A stretch of 63,756 nt of DNA from Cyanobium sp. T1B-Tous (GTDB taxonomy: Bacteria > Cyanobacteriota > Cyanobacteriia > PCC-6307 > Cyanobiaceae): contig NZ_JAGQBE010000006.1 in assembly GCF_024345475.1 (NCBI RefSeq), forward strand, positions 1-63,756. Reading direction: 5' to 3'. Position numbers and translations under genes: made by a program. Below are positions 19,210 through 28,964 of the stretch, in pieces. Each line of letters starts with the position of its first letter. Position 1 is the stretch's first letter. The notes beneath the pieces were generated by a model. That model saw nothing but the letters and a program-made list of their open reading frames with translations, made no database searches and was not told where the DNA came from.

Positions 19210-19288
19210 CGGGGTGCGGGTGGGCCGTTGGGCCCGGGCGCAATCATCCTTTATAAAGCCCGAGTCGTTCGGCTTCCGGACTCCTGCC

Positions 19289-20353
19289 ATGGCCAACAAG
19301 CGCGTTGCGGTGATCGGGGCCAGTGGCTATGGCGGTCTGCAGACCCTGCGGCTGCTGCACCAGCACCCGGCCCTGGAGGTTTCCTTCCTGGGGGGGGAGC
19401 GCAGCAGCGGCAAGCGCTGGAGCGAGCTGGTGCCGTTTCTGCCGCTCGCCGGCGATCCGGTGGTGCAGACGCCGGACCCCGATGCCATCGCGGAGAAGGC
19501 CGATTTCGCGGTGCTGAGCCTGCCCAACGGCCTGGCAGCCCAGCTGGTGCCGCCGCTGCTGGAGCGGGGAGTGCGGGTGGTGGACCTCTCCGCCGATTAC
19601 CGCTACAGCTCCCTGCCCCAGTGGCAGGAGGTGTATGCCGCTGAGGCCCGCCAGGTGCCCCGCAGCGATGGCGACCTCTGCGCCGAGGCCGTGTATGGCC
19701 TGCCGGAATGGGAGGCGGAGGCGATTCGACGGGCACGCCTGGTGGCCGCCCCGGGGTGTTTCCCCACGGCCTCCCTGCTGGGCCTGTTGCCGTTCCTCAA
19801 GCAGGGGCTGATCGACACCAGCGGCATCGTCATTGACGCCAAGACCGGCACGTCCGGCGGGGGCCGGGCTGCCAAGGAGCACCTGCTGTTGGCCGAATGT
19901 TCCGAGGCGGTGGCGCCCTACGGCGTGGTGGGGCACCGCCACACCAGTGAAATCGAGCAGATGGCCGGCCGGGTGGCCGGGCGGGAGATCCAGCTGCAAT
20001 TCACACCCCATCTGATCCCGATGGTGCGGGGCCTGCTCGCCACGGTGTACTGCCGGCTGCGGGACCCGGGCCTCACGGCGGAAGACTGCGCCACCCTGCT
20101 GGCGTCGGCCTACCGCCAGGCTCCCTGCGTCGAGGTGCTGCCCGTGGGCACCTACCCCTCCACCAAATGGGTGCGCCAGACCAACCGGGCCCTGCTCTCA
20201 GTGCAGGTCGATGCCCGCACCGGTCAGTTGATCGTCATGGGTGCCATCGACAACCTGGTTAAGGGTCAGGCGGGCCAGGGGGTCCAGTGCCTCAACCTGA
20301 TGGCGGGCCTGGAACCCACGGCGGGTCTGCCGCTGCTGCCCTTCTATCCCTGA
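19289..20353 (+). CDS. argC: N-acetyl-gamma-glutamyl-phosphate reductase
   Basis: The third step of arginine synthesis, an NADPH-dependent reduction of N-acetylglutamyl phosphate. The 354-residue protein has the NADP loop GASGYGG (10-16), the catalytic cysteine C157 in APGCFPTAS, and the HRHTSEIEQ histidine motif. Length is normal. The stop overlaps convergent purN by 10 bp. Its ATG lies in a CCATGG palindrome that also offers an ATG on the other strand for ribBA. Confidence 0.97.
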   Translation: MANKRVAVIGASGYGGLQTLRLLHQHPALEVSFLGGERSSGKRWSELVPFLPLAGDPVVQTPDPDAIAEKADFAVLSLPNGLAAQLVPPLLERGVRVVDLSADYRYSSLPQWQEVYAAEARQVPRSDGDLCAEAVYGLPEWEAEAIRRARLVAAPGCFPTASLLGLLPFLKQGLIDTSGIVIDAKTGTSGGGRAAKEHLLLAECSEAVAPYGVVGHRHTSEIEQMAGRVAGREIQLQFTPHLIPMVRGLLATVYCRLRDPGLTAEDCATLLASAYRQAPCVEVLPVGTYPSTKWVRQTNRALLSVQVDARTGQLIVMGAIDNLVKGQAGQGVQCLNLMAGLEPTAGLPLLPFYP

Positions 20354-21042
20354 ACGGCCAGGCGCTGGGCGGTGAGGGCTACCGCCAGGGGCAGGATCCG
20401 GTGTTCCTGCCGCCGGATGCGGGCACTCAGGCTGGCGTGGTCGTCGTCGGAGAGCACGGGCACGGCCGCCTGCACCAGGATGCGGCCCGCATCCACCTCC
20501 TCGCACACCAGGTGGGCGGTGCAGCCCGTCAAGGTGACTCCCGCCGCCAGGGCCTGGCCCACCGCATCAAGCCCCCGGAAGCTGGGCAGCAGGGAGGGGT
20601 GAATGTTCACCAGCCGCTCCGCAAAGGCCCCGATCAGGGTGGGGGTGACGACCCGCATCCAGCCGGCCATCACCACCAGATCCACAGCGGCGCCGCGGAA
20701 GGCCGTCACCAGGGCCGTATCCAGCTGCTCCCGGCTGGGCTGGGTCCGGTGGTCGTGCACCTGGCAGGGCACGCCCAGCCGTTCCGCCCGCTGCTGGGCC
20801 CCACAGCCGGGATTGTTCACCACCAGCAGCGCCACCTCGGCGCGGAGGGCGCCGCCCCGGCAGGCCTGCACCAGCGCCTCGAAGTTGCTGCCCGATCCGG
20901 AGGCCATCACCCCCAGCCGCAGCGGTTGGTGGGCGGGTTGGCCCTCCACTGGACAAGGCCGGTCCTGCAGCCAATCCCCATCCGGTGGCCATGGCCACTG
21001 GACGGAGGGCTCCTGATCGCTAGGGTCTGAAAAAGCGGGCAT
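20344..21042 (-). CDS. purN: Phosphoribosylglycinamide formyltransferase
   Basis: PurN transfers a formyl group from 10-formyltetrahydrofolate to GAR in purine synthesis. The catalytic NIHPSLLPSFRG motif, the phosphate loop MASGSGSNFEAL, and the HLVCEEVDAGRIL aspartate motif are present. The chosen ATG gives 232 residues, with about 40 N-terminal residues before the domain that look non-conserved. A shorter start is possible but no good internal ATG precedes the domain. Confidence 0.94.
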   Translation of the reverse strand: MPAFSDPSDQEPSVQWPWPPDGDWLQDRPCPVEGQPAHQPLRLGVMASGSGSNFEALVQACRGGALRAEVALLVVNNPGCGAQQRAERLGVPCQVHDHRTQPSREQLDTALVTAFRGAAVDLVVMAGWMRVVTPTLIGAFAERLVNIHPSLLPSFRGLDAVGQALAAGVTLTGCTAHLVCEEVDAGRILVQAAVPVLSDDDHASLSARIRRQEHRILPLAVALTAQRLAVQG

Positions 21043-21048
21043 TGCGCC

Positions 21049-21393
21049 GTGTCCCACCTCTCCATCCTGCCAACCGTGCTGCGTGATGCCGAGGGGCTCG
21101 CGGCCAGCCTCAACGCCATGGGGCAGTCCCCCATCTGGGGGGGCCAGCTCGAGGGCTTTGCCGGCGAGTCCCAACCGGTGGTGCTCCAGGTTGCCCTCGC
21201 CGGCGGCGAACGCCTGGGCTGGATGCGCCATGCCGATGGCTCCCTGGCGCTGGTGGGAGATCTGCAGCGGCTCAGCCGCTCCCAGACCCTGCAACGGTTG
21301 TTGGGGCGGATCACCAAGCGCTATGCGGCGGAAATGGCCCTGCGCCAGGCCTCCAGCCGTTTTCCAGGGGCCCAGGTGAGCGTGGTGGTCTGA
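21049..21393 (+). CDS. DUF1257 / Ycf35-like protein
   Basis: A 114-residue soluble protein that resembles the DUF1257 (Ycf35) family found in cyanobacteria and red-algal plastids. It opens with SHLSILPTVLRD and ends with a helix followed by QVSVVV. The GTG at 21049 is 6 bp from the divergent purN start, which leaves almost no room for a promoter, so transcription may begin inside purN. Function is unknown. Confidence 0.65.
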   Translation: MSHLSILPTVLRDAEGLAASLNAMGQSPIWGGQLEGFAGESQPVVLQVALAGGERLGWMRHADGSLALVGDLQRLSRSQTLQRLLGRITKRYAAEMALRQASSRFPGAQVSVVV

Positions 21394-21418
21394 CGCCTCT
21401 CCGTGCCGGAACGAGCCC

Positions 21419-23152
21419 GTGCCTGCGTTTCACCTTGACCTCACGGCCTGCCACCAGCACCTGGTGCGGGTGCGCCTCAGCCACACCCCAACGCGCCCCA
21501 GCCTGGGCTTCACCCTGCCGGGCTGGACGCCGGGCTCCTATCTGATCCGCGATTACGTCCGGCAGCTCGAGGGGCTCACGGTGGTGCAGGCGGGCCAGAG
21601 CCTGGAGCCCCGTCGTCTCACCCCGAGCCGCTGGCAGCTGGAGCTGCCCACGCTCGAGCCGCTGGAGATCAGCTACACCCTGCTGGCGGCCGACCTCACC
21701 GTGCGCACCTGCCATCTCAACGGTGACCATGGCTTCCTGGCCCTGGCGGCGGTGCTGCTGGAGCTCGATGGGGAGCGCTGGTCCCCCCACGCGCTCCAGC
21801 TCAACCTGCCCCCTGACTGGCAGGCCTTTGTGCCCCTGCCGCCCCCAGACCGGGCTGGCTCCGAGGGCTGGGTGGCGGCCACCTTCGACCAGCTGGTGGA
21901 CACGCCGATTGAGGTCGGCCCCCACCGCAGCCACCCCTTCCAGGTGGCCGGCGTGCCCCACCGCTGGGTCACCTGGGGCGCCGATCTGGCTGGTGTCGAT
22001 CCGCTGGAGAGCGATCCGCTCTGGCTGACCGACCTGGAACAGGTGTGCCTGGCCTGTTGCCGGTTGATGGGGGTGGAGCGGCCTGCGGCTCCCCACTACC
22101 TGTTTGTTCTGCACCTCACCGACAGTGGCTACGGGGGCCTGGAACACGACCTCAGCACCGTGCTGCAGTTCGGTCGCCGGGCCCTGGCCCGGCCCGCGGG
22201 TCGCCGCAAGTTGCTGCAACTCGCGGCCCATGAATACCTCCACCAGTGGAACGTCCGCCGGCTGCGGCCCGCCGAACTCACCCCCTACCGCTACGACCAG
22301 GCGGTGGTGGTGCCCACCCTTTGGTTTGCCGAGGGCATCACGAGCTATGTCGACCAGCTCCTGCCCCACAGCGCTGGCTGCTGCACGGAGGCGGAGGTGC
22401 TGGAGGACCTTGGCGCCGACCTGAGCCGTTATCTGCTCAGCCCGGGGCGGCAGGTGCAGAGCCTGCGGGCCAGCAGCGAGGAGGCCTGGGTGAAGCTGTA
22501 CCAGCCCGATGCCCACTCCCCCAACAGCCAGATCAGCTACTACCTCAAGGGGGCGGTGCTGGCGCTGGTTCTGGATCTGCATCTCCGCCGTGCCGGCAGC
22601 GGCCTGCCCCGGGTGTTGCGGGAGCTCTGGGCCAGCCATGGTGCCGTGGGTCGGGGCTACCGGGAGGCCGACCTGATCGAGGCGTTCGCACGTCAGGCCC
22701 CGGATCTGGCTGAGCGGTTGCCCCGCTGGCTGGACTCCTGTGAGGACCCTCCTCTGCAGGCCTGTCTGGCCGACGTGGGCCTTCGCCTTCAGCCCAAGTT
22801 GGGACGGAGTCAGCACCTGGGCTGCCGCCTGGAGGCCGGCGCCGATGGGGTGACACTGGCGCGGGTGGCCCGGGAGGGGCCTGCCGTGCGGGCGGGCCTG
22901 GCGGTGGGCGATGAATGGATTGCCCTCAACGGCGTGCGGCTGCGCGGCGTTGACGATTGCATGGAGCTGTTTCAGCCGGAGGCCCCCCTGACTGCCCACC
23001 AGCTGCTGTTCTGCCGGGATGGACTGGTGCGTTCCACCACCCTCCTGCCCGAGCCGCCGTCGGTGGAGAGCTGGCGTCTGGAGATCGTGCCCGAAACCGC
23101 CGTGGCCACCGCCCCCCAGCGCCGCCGCTGGCTCACGCTGGAGGCACCATGA
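21419..23152 (+). CDS. M61 family metallopeptidase with PDZ domain
   Basis: A 577-residue glycyl-aminopeptidase-like enzyme. The gluzincin motif is HEYLH (His271, Glu272, His275), and a downstream WFAEGIT supplies the second glutamate. GGLEHD before the motif corresponds to the substrate-binding GxMEN-like strand. A PDZ-like domain (about 465-545, VARVAREGPAVRAGLAVGDEW) closes the protein. No signal peptide is visible. The GTG start follows the Ycf35-like gene by 25 bp, and the stop overlaps the amidase start (ATGA). Confidence 0.92.
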   Translation: MPAFHLDLTACHQHLVRVRLSHTPTRPSLGFTLPGWTPGSYLIRDYVRQLEGLTVVQAGQSLEPRRLTPSRWQLELPTLEPLEISYTLLAADLTVRTCHLNGDHGFLALAAVLLELDGERWSPHALQLNLPPDWQAFVPLPPPDRAGSEGWVAATFDQLVDTPIEVGPHRSHPFQVAGVPHRWVTWGADLAGVDPLESDPLWLTDLEQVCLACCRLMGVERPAAPHYLFVLHLTDSGYGGLEHDLSTVLQFGRRALARPAGRRKLLQLAAHEYLHQWNVRRLRPAELTPYRYDQAVVVPTLWFAEGITSYVDQLLPHSAGCCTEAEVLEDLGADLSRYLLSPGRQVQSLRASSEEAWVKLYQPDAHSPNSQISYYLKGAVLALVLDLHLRRAGSGLPRVLRELWASHGAVGRGYREADLIEAFARQAPDLAERLPRWLDSCEDPPLQACLADVGLRLQPKLGRSQHLGCRLEAGADGVTLARVAREGPAVRAGLAVGDEWIALNGVRLRGVDDCMELFQPEAPLTAHQLLFCRDGLVRSTTLLPEPPSVESWRLEIVPETAVATAPQRRRWLTLEAP

Positions 23153-24027
23153 GCACCGCCCCCCAACCCTGGTGGATTGCCTGCGCCGCTGGCGGGATGC
23201 TGGCCCTGGGGGCGGTGGGATGGCTGGCGCGGGAGCTTTCGGCCGAACCCTCGGCCGGCCATCTGCGCCCCTCTCTGTTCGAGCTGCTCGAGGAGGTGCG
23301 GCAGCCACCGGCCGCCCCGGAGCCCGGTCGGCGCGCTGCGCCGGGTCCGCCCTCCCAGCGCAGCTGGCAATCTCCCCTGCGGGCGAGTTGCACCATCACC
23401 GATCCGGGCCAGCGCCAGAGGCTGCAGCGCCTGGTTGGCCAGGTGCAGACCTCCCCAGCCCGGGTGCAGATCCACCCCACCAACTTCGGGGAGCGCTTTA
23501 CCCGCGATGCCTATGGCAATCCGATCGATCCCACCCCCCAGCTGGTGGTGCTGCACGAGACGGTGTACGGCATCGGCTCCGCCATCAACACCTTTCTCAC
23601 CCCCCATCCCCGGGATGACGATCAGGTGAGTTATCACACCTTGATCGGTGGCGATGGCTCCGTGGTGCAGGTGCTTGATCCCGCCAAGCGGGCCTTCGGT
23701 GCGGGCAATTCGGCTTTCAACGGCCGCTGGGTGGTGACGAATGCCAAGGTGGGCGGCTCGGTGAACAATTTCGCCCTCCACGTCAGCCTCGAGACTCCCC
23801 TGGATGGGGAAGACGAAGGCCCTGCCCACAGCGGCTATTCCCCAGCCCAGTACGACGCTCTGGCGGCCCTGCTCGCCGGCTGGATGGAGACCTACTCCAT
23901 CCCGGCCGAGCACATCACCACGCACCGGGCGGTGGATCTGGGTGGCGAGCGGGCCGACCCGCGCAGTTTTCAGTGGTCGGCCCTGCAGCAGCGCCTCCAG
24001 AATCTCGGCGCGCTCTGCCGGCGCTGA
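23149..24027 (+). CDS. N-acetylmuramoyl-L-alanine amidase (Amidase_2 type)
   Basis: A 292-residue cell-wall hydrolase that cuts the MurNAc-L-Ala bond. Zinc ligands are probably H136 in VVLHETV and the histidine in TTHRAVD, with supporting residues in YHTLIGGDG. An N-terminal hydrophobic segment (about residues 8-27) is a signal anchor, so it acts in the periplasm. It is coupled to the M61 peptidase by a 4-bp overlap. Confidence 0.9.
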   Translation: MSTAPQPWWIACAAGGMLALGAVGWLARELSAEPSAGHLRPSLFELLEEVRQPPAAPEPGRRAAPGPPSQRSWQSPLRASCTITDPGQRQRLQRLVGQVQTSPARVQIHPTNFGERFTRDAYGNPIDPTPQLVVLHETVYGIGSAINTFLTPHPRDDDQVSYHTLIGGDGSVVQVLDPAKRAFGAGNSAFNGRWVVTNAKVGGSVNNFALHVSLETPLDGEDEGPAHSGYSPAQYDALAALLAGWMETYSIPAEHITTHRAVDLGGERADPRSFQWSALQQRLQNLGALCRR

Positions 24028-24033
24028 GCGCGG

Positions 24034-24879
24034 TCAGATCAGGGGGCTGGGTGCCTGCTTGCGCTTGGAGTAGAGCAGGGCATGGAGCTCCGGGTCCTGC
24101 ATGGTGCGCAGAATCCGTCGGGGGTAATCCAGCTTGCCGTTGTGGAGATAGGCCAGGGTGGCGAGGGCCTTGGCATCCCGTTGACTGACGCTCGCCTGCA
24201 GCGGACGGGAGGGCAAGTTCAGTTCCCGACTCAGTCGGGCGAATTTCCCGACCAGCAACACCACGTTGCGCTCGGGATCCAGCAGCTGTTCGCGAGCCTG
24301 GGTGATCTCCTGGTCTGAGGCCTTGGGCCTGAGCAGGCCTTGGTGCACCATCTCGCCAAGGCCCAGCTGGGCGGGGCCATGGGTGCTGAACAGGCCCGAG
24401 TGGGCCGCCAGGGGGAGGTCTTCACCCGGTTTGGCGTGGCGCATCTCATCGAAGAGCACCGCCGCCACCAGCAAAGGGTTCACCCCCTGGCGCTGGCTCT
24501 CAGCCAGGATCAAGGGCCGAAGGTCCGAGATCCGGCCCAGGGTGTGGTTCCGCAGGGGCTCCAGCTGGTCAATGCCGTGGGTGAACAGCTGGGCCAGCCG
24601 GGGTTGGGGGCCGTGGACGCCAAAGCGGCGTTGCAGTTCCTGAAGCTCCGAGGCGGAAAACTGCAGAGGGTCATTCGAGCTGCGCTCGCGCGCAGGGGCG
24701 CTGATACTGGCGCTCAGACCCGGATCCAGGAGCAGAGGGTCGCTCGAGACGGCCGTGAAGCGTCCCGTGCCCAACGGCACGGTGGCGAGTAGCGCCAGGG
24801 CCAGGGTGCTGAAACGCCTCTGCCCCAGTAGGCGCTTGCCGGTGGCAAGCCAGCGCCGATGGCTGGGGCGGGACGTCAC
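24034..24879 (-). CDS. DUF1402-like protein with lysozyme-type helical region
   Basis: A 281-residue protein with a hydrophobic N-terminal helix (about 20-38, preceded by arginines) that looks like a signal anchor. The segment LILAESQRQGVNPLLVAAVLFDEMRH followed by GPAQLGLGEM has the layout of lytic-transglycosylase-like proteins and resembles DUF1402. The catalytic glutamate expected of a true transglycosylase is not obvious, so activity is doubtful. It starts with GTG at 24879 and converges with the amidase gene 6 bp away, a cell-wall context that fits. Confidence 0.6.
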   Translation of the reverse strand: MTSRPSHRRWLATGKRLLGQRRFSTLALALLATVPLGTGRFTAVSSDPLLLDPGLSASISAPARERSSNDPLQFSASELQELQRRFGVHGPQPRLAQLFTHGIDQLEPLRNHTLGRISDLRPLILAESQRQGVNPLLVAAVLFDEMRHAKPGEDLPLAAHSGLFSTHGPAQLGLGEMVHQGLLRPKASDQEITQAREQLLDPERNVVLLVGKFARLSRELNLPSRPLQASVSQRDAKALATLAYLHNGKLDYPRRILRTMQDPELHALLYSKRKQAPSPLI

Positions 24880-25027
24880 AAAACCTTCATGAATCGACTA
24901 CGAGCTTAAAGAAATTTCCTGGTTTGTCGCTGCATCACAGATCGGTCCGCCGGCCGGCCCAAGGGCTGGTGCTGTTTTCGGGTCAGGCCTAAGTTCTGGA
25001 GGCGTGAGTGGCCAGAGCCGCGAGCCC

Positions 25028-26623
25028 ATGCTTGCCAATTTCGATGGCTCCAGTGCCGAAACCCAGTGGCAGCGCTTCTGTGAGCTGCTCTGGTACGAGG
25101 GCGATCTGGGCATTTGGCTCGATGTGAGTCGCATGGCGATCGGCCAGGCCGATCTGGAAGCCCTTGCTCCCCGCTTCGACCAGGCCTTTGCAGCCATGGC
25201 TGCCCTGGAAGCGGGAGCCATCGCCAACCCTGATGAACAGCGCCAGGTGGGGCACTACTGGCTGCGGACGCCAGACCTGGCTCCGGATCCCACCATCACC
25301 GCCCATATCTCCGGGGAGGTGGACCGGATCGAAGCCTTTGGCCGGTCCGTGCTCGATGGCAGCTTGCGGGCTCCCAATGGGGAGGCCTTCACCGATGTGC
25401 TCTGGATCGGCATCGGCGGTTCCGGGTTGGGCCCCCTGCTGATGGTCCGTGCCCTGCAGGACGAAGGGGTGGGGCTGCCCTTCCACTTCTTCGACAACGT
25501 CGATCCCAACGGCATGAGCCGCACCCTGGCGGCCCTGGACGGCCGCCTCAGCACCACATTGGTGGTGGTGGTGAGCAAGTCCGGTGGGACGCCCGAGCCC
25601 CACATCGGCATGGAGCAGGCCCAAGCCCGGCTCGAGGCGCGCGGTGGCCAGTGGGCCGGTCAGGCCGTCGCCGTCACCATGCTCGGCAGCAAATTGGATC
25701 AGCTGGCCGTTGCGGGCAACTGGCTCCGCCGCTTTGACATGTTCGATTGGGTGGGAGGGCGCACCAGCATCACCAGTGCGGTGGGCCTGCTTCCCGGGGC
25801 CCTGATCGGTGCCGATATCCGCGGCTTTCTCGCCGGTGCCTCCCAGATGGATGGGGTGACCCGGGTTGCTGACCTGCGCCAGAACCCTGCGGCCCTGATG
25901 GCGGCGTCCTGGTACGTGGCCGGTCATGGCCAGGGCCAGCGCGACATGGTCGTCCTCCCCTATCGCGATCGGCTGGAGGTGTTCAGCCGCTATCTCCAGC
26001 AACTGGTGATGGAGAGCCTGGGCAAGAAGCACGACCGCAGCGGCGGTGTGGTGCACCAGGGCATCGCCGTGTACGGCAACAAGGGATCCACCGACCAGCA
26101 CGCCTACGTGCAGCAGTTGCGCGATGGTGTTGACAACTTCTTTGTCACCTTTGTGGAGGCCCTGGAGGAGCCCAGTGACATCCCCCCCATCGGCGATGAA
26201 ATTCCCGGTGATTTTCTCGACGGTTTCCTGCAGGGCACCCGTTCGGCCCTGATGGAAGGGGGACGGCAGAGCCTCTCAATCACGCTTCGCCGCTTCGATG
26301 CCACGGCCCTCGGGGCCCTGATCGCCTTGTTCGAGCGCGCCGTTGGGCTCTACGCCGAACTCGTCAACGTCAACGCCTACGACCAACCCGGGGTGGAAGC
26401 CGGCAAGAAAGCGGCGGCCCAGATCCTGGCGCTGCAGGAGCAATTGGAAACCCTGCTCAGCGATGGCCAGTCCCGCAGCCTGCAGGACCTGCAGCAGGCC
26501 CTAGGCGCCAGCAGCCCGGAGGCCCTCTTCTGGATCCTGCGCCATCTCTGCGCCAACCCCCGCGGCTACCAGGCCAGTGGAGATTGGGGCCAGCCGGCGG
26601 CGATGCGGTTCGTCAAGGTCTGA
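25028..26623 (+). CDS. pgi: Glucose-6-phosphate isomerase
   Basis: It interconverts glucose-6-phosphate and fructose-6-phosphate in glycolysis, glycogen and pentose phosphate routes. The 531-residue protein has [28 protein letters not shown] (signature 1) and the [13 protein letters not shown] histidine region. ATG 25028 is preferred over GTG 25004, because the spacing to the conserved QWQRF then matches other cyanobacterial enzymes. Confidence 0.97.
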   Translation: MLANFDGSSAETQWQRFCELLWYEGDLGIWLDVSRMAIGQADLEALAPRFDQAFAAMAALEAGAIANPDEQRQVGHYWLRTPDLAPDPTITAHISGEVDRIEAFGRSVLDGSLRAPNGEAFTDVLWIGIGGSGLGPLLMVRALQDEGVGLPFHFFDNVDPNGMSRTLAALDGRLSTTLVVVVSKSGGTPEPHIGMEQAQARLEARGGQWAGQAVAVTMLGSKLDQLAVAGNWLRRFDMFDWVGGRTSITSAVGLLPGALIGADIRGFLAGASQMDGVTRVADLRQNPAALMAASWYVAGHGQGQRDMVVLPYRDRLEVFSRYLQQLVMESLGKKHDRSGGVVHQGIAVYGNKGSTDQHAYVQQLRDGVDNFFVTFVEALEEPSDIPPIGDEIPGDFLDGFLQGTRSALMEGGRQSLSITLRRFDATALGALIALFERAVGLYAELVNVNAYDQPGVEAGKKAAAQILALQEQLETLLSDGQSRSLQDLQQALGASSPEALFWILRHLCANPRGYQASGDWGQPAAMRFVKV

Positions 26624-26637
26624 GTTCTCCGTTGCCC

Positions 26638-28485
26638 GTGCCCACGCTCCCGGCTCCCGAGCAGGTCCTGCGGGAGGTCTTTGGCTACGGGGAGTTTCGG
26701 GGTCCGCAACAGGAGATCGTCGCCCACGTGGTGGCCGGGGGCTCAGCCCTGGTTCTGATGCCAACCGGGGGTGGCAAGTCGCTTTGCTATCAGATTCCGG
26801 CCCTCTGCCGGCCTGGCACCGGGGTGGTGATCTCGCCCCTGATTGCCCTGATGCAGGACCAGGTGGAAGCGCTGCGTCAGGCCGGTGTGCGGGCGGCTGG
26901 CCTCCATTCCGGTTGTTCCGCCGGCGAGACGGCGGCCACTTGGCGGGCTCTGGAGTCGAGCCAGCTGGATCTCCTCTATCTCTCCCCGGAGCGCCTGTTG
27001 TCCCCAGGCACCTTGGATCGACTCGCGCAGCTGCCGATCGCCCTGTTCGCCATTGATGAAGCCCACTGCGTCTCGCAATGGGGGCACGATTTCCGTCCGG
27101 AGTACCTGCAGCTGTCGGTGCTGGCGGACCGCTTTGCCGGTGTGCCTCGCCTAGCCCTCACCGCCACCGCCGACCCGCGCACCCGGGAGGAGATCCGGGC
27201 GCGGCTGCAGCTGGAGCAAGGCCGACTCTTCCTGGCCAGCTTCGATCGCCCCAACATTCGCTACCTGCTGCGCGACAAGGACGACGTGCGGCTGCAGCTT
27301 CTGGCTCTGTTGGCCGAGCATCGTGGCGACGCCGGCATTGTCTATGCCCGCTCCCGCAGCCGGGTGGATCGCCTCTGCCGTGAGTTGCAGGCTGCTGGCT
27401 ACGACGCGGTGGCCTACCACGCGGGGCTGGACGGCGCCGTGCGGCGATCGGCACTGGAGCGCTTCCGCCGTGAGAGCGGCGTGATTGTTGTGGCCACCAT
27501 TGCCTTCGGCATGGGGATCGACAAGCCGGACGTGCGCTTTGTGGCCCATGTGGACCTGCCCAAAAGCCTGGAGGCCTACTACCAGGAAACGGGCCGGGCC
27601 GGTCGCGATGGGCTGCCGGCCGTGGCCTGGATGGCCCATGGGGCCGGCGATCTGCCCCAGCTGCGCCGTTTCATTGACGACTCCGATGCCGACCCCAGCC
27701 AGAAGCGGATCGAACACGGCAAGCTCGACGCCCTGATCGCCTTCACGGAAGCCCCGCTCTGTCGCCGGCAGGTGTTGCTCAGCCACTTCGGTGAATCCCT
27801 GCCGTCCCCCTGCGGCAACTGTGATCTTTGCCTCGATCCCTCCACGGCCCAGGACGTGACCGACGCTGCGCGCAAGGCCCTCTCTGCGGTTTTCCGCTGT
27901 GACAGTCGCTTCGGTGCCGCCCATCTCACCGATGTGTTGCTCGGCGCCGACACCGCCAAGATCCGGGAGCTGGGCCACAGCCGCCTCAGCGTGTATGGCA
28001 TCGGCCAGGAACTGGATCGGGGCCAGTGGCGCAGCCTGTTTCGTCAGTTAGTGGCCCGGAACCTGCTGCGGGCCGATCCGGAGCGATTCGGTGCCCTGGC
28101 CTTCGGTGACGATGTTCGGCTCAAGGCCCTGTTGCGGGGGGAGGAGCGGTTGGAACTGCGCCTGCCCCCACCCCGCCGGGAGCGCCGGCGGGAGGGTGTC
28201 GCCGCTAGGGGGGCCTCAGTGGCGCTGGATGCTGCGGATTCGCCCCTGTTGCAGCACCTCAAGGACTGGCGCCGTGAGCAAGCGCGTCTCCAAGGCGTGC
28301 CGCCCTATGTGGTGTTCCACGACCGCACCCTGGTGGAGGTGGTGGTGCGCCGACCCAGTTGCCTCGAGGAGCTTGGCCAGATCAGCGGCGTGGGCCAGGC
28401 CAAGCTTGAGCGCTACGGCCCTGGCCTGCTCCAAAGCCTGCAGGCGTTCCAGGCTCAGGCTTTGGGCAGCCGGCAACCGAGCTGA
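26638..28485 (+). CDS. recQ: ATP-dependent DNA helicase RecQ
   Basis: A 3'-5' helicase in recombination and fork repair. Motifs seen are Walker [13 protein letters not shown], the DEAH box [18 protein letters not shown], motif [12 protein letters not shown], a zinc site with CGNCDLC, a winged helix, and a C-terminal HRDC domain (about 535-605). GTG 26638 or TTG 26632 begins the gene 14 or 8 bp after pgi; neither is certain. The 3' end overlaps a small convergent gene by 31 bp. Confidence 0.95.
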   Translation: MPTLPAPEQVLREVFGYGEFRGPQQEIVAHVVAGGSALVLMPTGGGKSLCYQIPALCRPGTGVVISPLIALMQDQVEALRQAGVRAAGLHSGCSAGETAATWRALESSQLDLLYLSPERLLSPGTLDRLAQLPIALFAIDEAHCVSQWGHDFRPEYLQLSVLADRFAGVPRLALTATADPRTREEIRARLQLEQGRLFLASFDRPNIRYLLRDKDDVRLQLLALLAEHRGDAGIVYARSRSRVDRLCRELQAAGYDAVAYHAGLDGAVRRSALERFRRESGVIVVATIAFGMGIDKPDVRFVAHVDLPKSLEAYYQETGRAGRDGLPAVAWMAHGAGDLPQLRRFIDDSDADPSQKRIEHGKLDALIAFTEAPLCRRQVLLSHFGESLPSPCGNCDLCLDPSTAQDVTDAARKALSAVFRCDSRFGAAHLTDVLLGADTAKIRELGHSRLSVYGIGQELDRGQWRSLFRQLVARNLLRADPERFGALAFGDDVRLKALLRGEERLELRLPPPRRERRREGVAARGASVALDAADSPLLQHLKDWRREQARLQGVPPYVVFHDRTLVEVVVRRPSCLEELGQISGVGQAKLERYGPGLLQSLQAFQAQALGSRQPS

Positions 28486-28637
28486 ATCACCCCTTGGTCG
28501 AGCAGGCGACCCAAGCGCAGGGCCGTGGCCTCTTCGACGCGGTTGAAGTCCCCCTGATGACGGGTGAGCCAGCTCAACTCGGCTGGGGCAATCACGCCGG
28601 TGCTGAGGGCTTCGAGAAACACGGTTCCAACGGACAT
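28455..28637 (-). CDS. Small conserved hypothetical protein (60 aa)
   Basis: A 60-residue soluble, mostly helical protein that I believe is conserved in marine and freshwater Synechococcus. It begins [14 protein letters not shown] and includes the segment [20 protein letters not shown]. No known domain is visible. Its start lies upstream of and divergent from the HLIP gene, and its 3' end overlaps recQ by 31 bp antisense. Function is unknown. Confidence 0.55.
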   Translation of the reverse strand: MSVGTVFLEALSTGVIAPAELSWLTRHQGDFNRVEEATALRLGRLLDQGVIQLGCRLPKA

Positions 28638-28764
28638 GGTGGAGCGGTGCGGCTTGGCAGAAGTTTGCTGCGTGAATCCGCCAGTGACCGGAGCTCAGTG
28701 TTTCGTAACACAGCGAACCTCCGGCAGATGGGGCGCAAAGGCATCAGGGGCTACATCCAGGCCC

Positions 28765-28782
28765 TTTACCCACCGTTACAAT
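28765..28782 (+). promoter_or_regulatory. HLR1-like site (RpaB) overlapping a -10 box
   Basis: Two 8-bp direct repeats separated by 2 bp, TTTACCCA and GTTACAAT, match the HLR1 layout (G/T)TTACA(A/T)(A/T). The second is perfect and the first has two mismatches in the core. TACAAT at 28777-28782 can act as the -10 element of the downstream HLIP gene. A site at the core promoter would fit repression by RpaB in low light with release in high light; this is inference. Confidence 0.55.
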
Positions 28783-28811
28783 GTGATGAAGTTTCACAAA
28801 GGCTTCCACCC

Positions 28812-28955
28812 ATGGCTGACTCCTCTTCCCGCTTTGGTTTCGTGGCATTCGCCGAAACCTGGAATGGCCGGTTGGCCATGCTCGGCTTCGTGATCGGCCT
28901 CGGCACCGAGTTGCTCACCGGCCAGGGCATTCTTGGCCAGATCGGCCTCGGCTGA
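28812..28955 (+). CDS. hli: High-light-inducible protein (HLIP)
   Basis: A 47-residue one-helix protein of the light-harvesting-like family. It has the chlorophyll-binding ETWNGRLAMLGF motif followed by a hydrophobic helix (VIGLGTELLTG), so it sits in the thylakoid membrane, where such proteins protect photosystems and bind chlorophyll and carotenoids under stress. AAAGG at 28798-28802 is its ribosome-binding site. Control by the HLR1-like site just upstream is likely. Confidence 0.95.
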   Translation: MADSSSRFGFVAFAETWNGRLAMLGFVIGLGTELLTGQGILGQIGLG

Positions 28956-28964
28956 TCCCCGGGC

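Noticed and set aside
18824-19288. Upstream extension of argC in frame
   Set aside because: The extension is antisense to ribBA and lacks the ArgC N-terminal pattern, whereas ATG 19289 gives a perfect [16 protein letters not shown] start.
21311-23308. 665-aa open frame antisense to the M61 peptidase gene
   Set aside because: The composition is that of a mirror frame of GC-rich coding DNA (many Gln, His, Gly, Arg), no domain is seen, and it overlaps three confident plus-strand genes.
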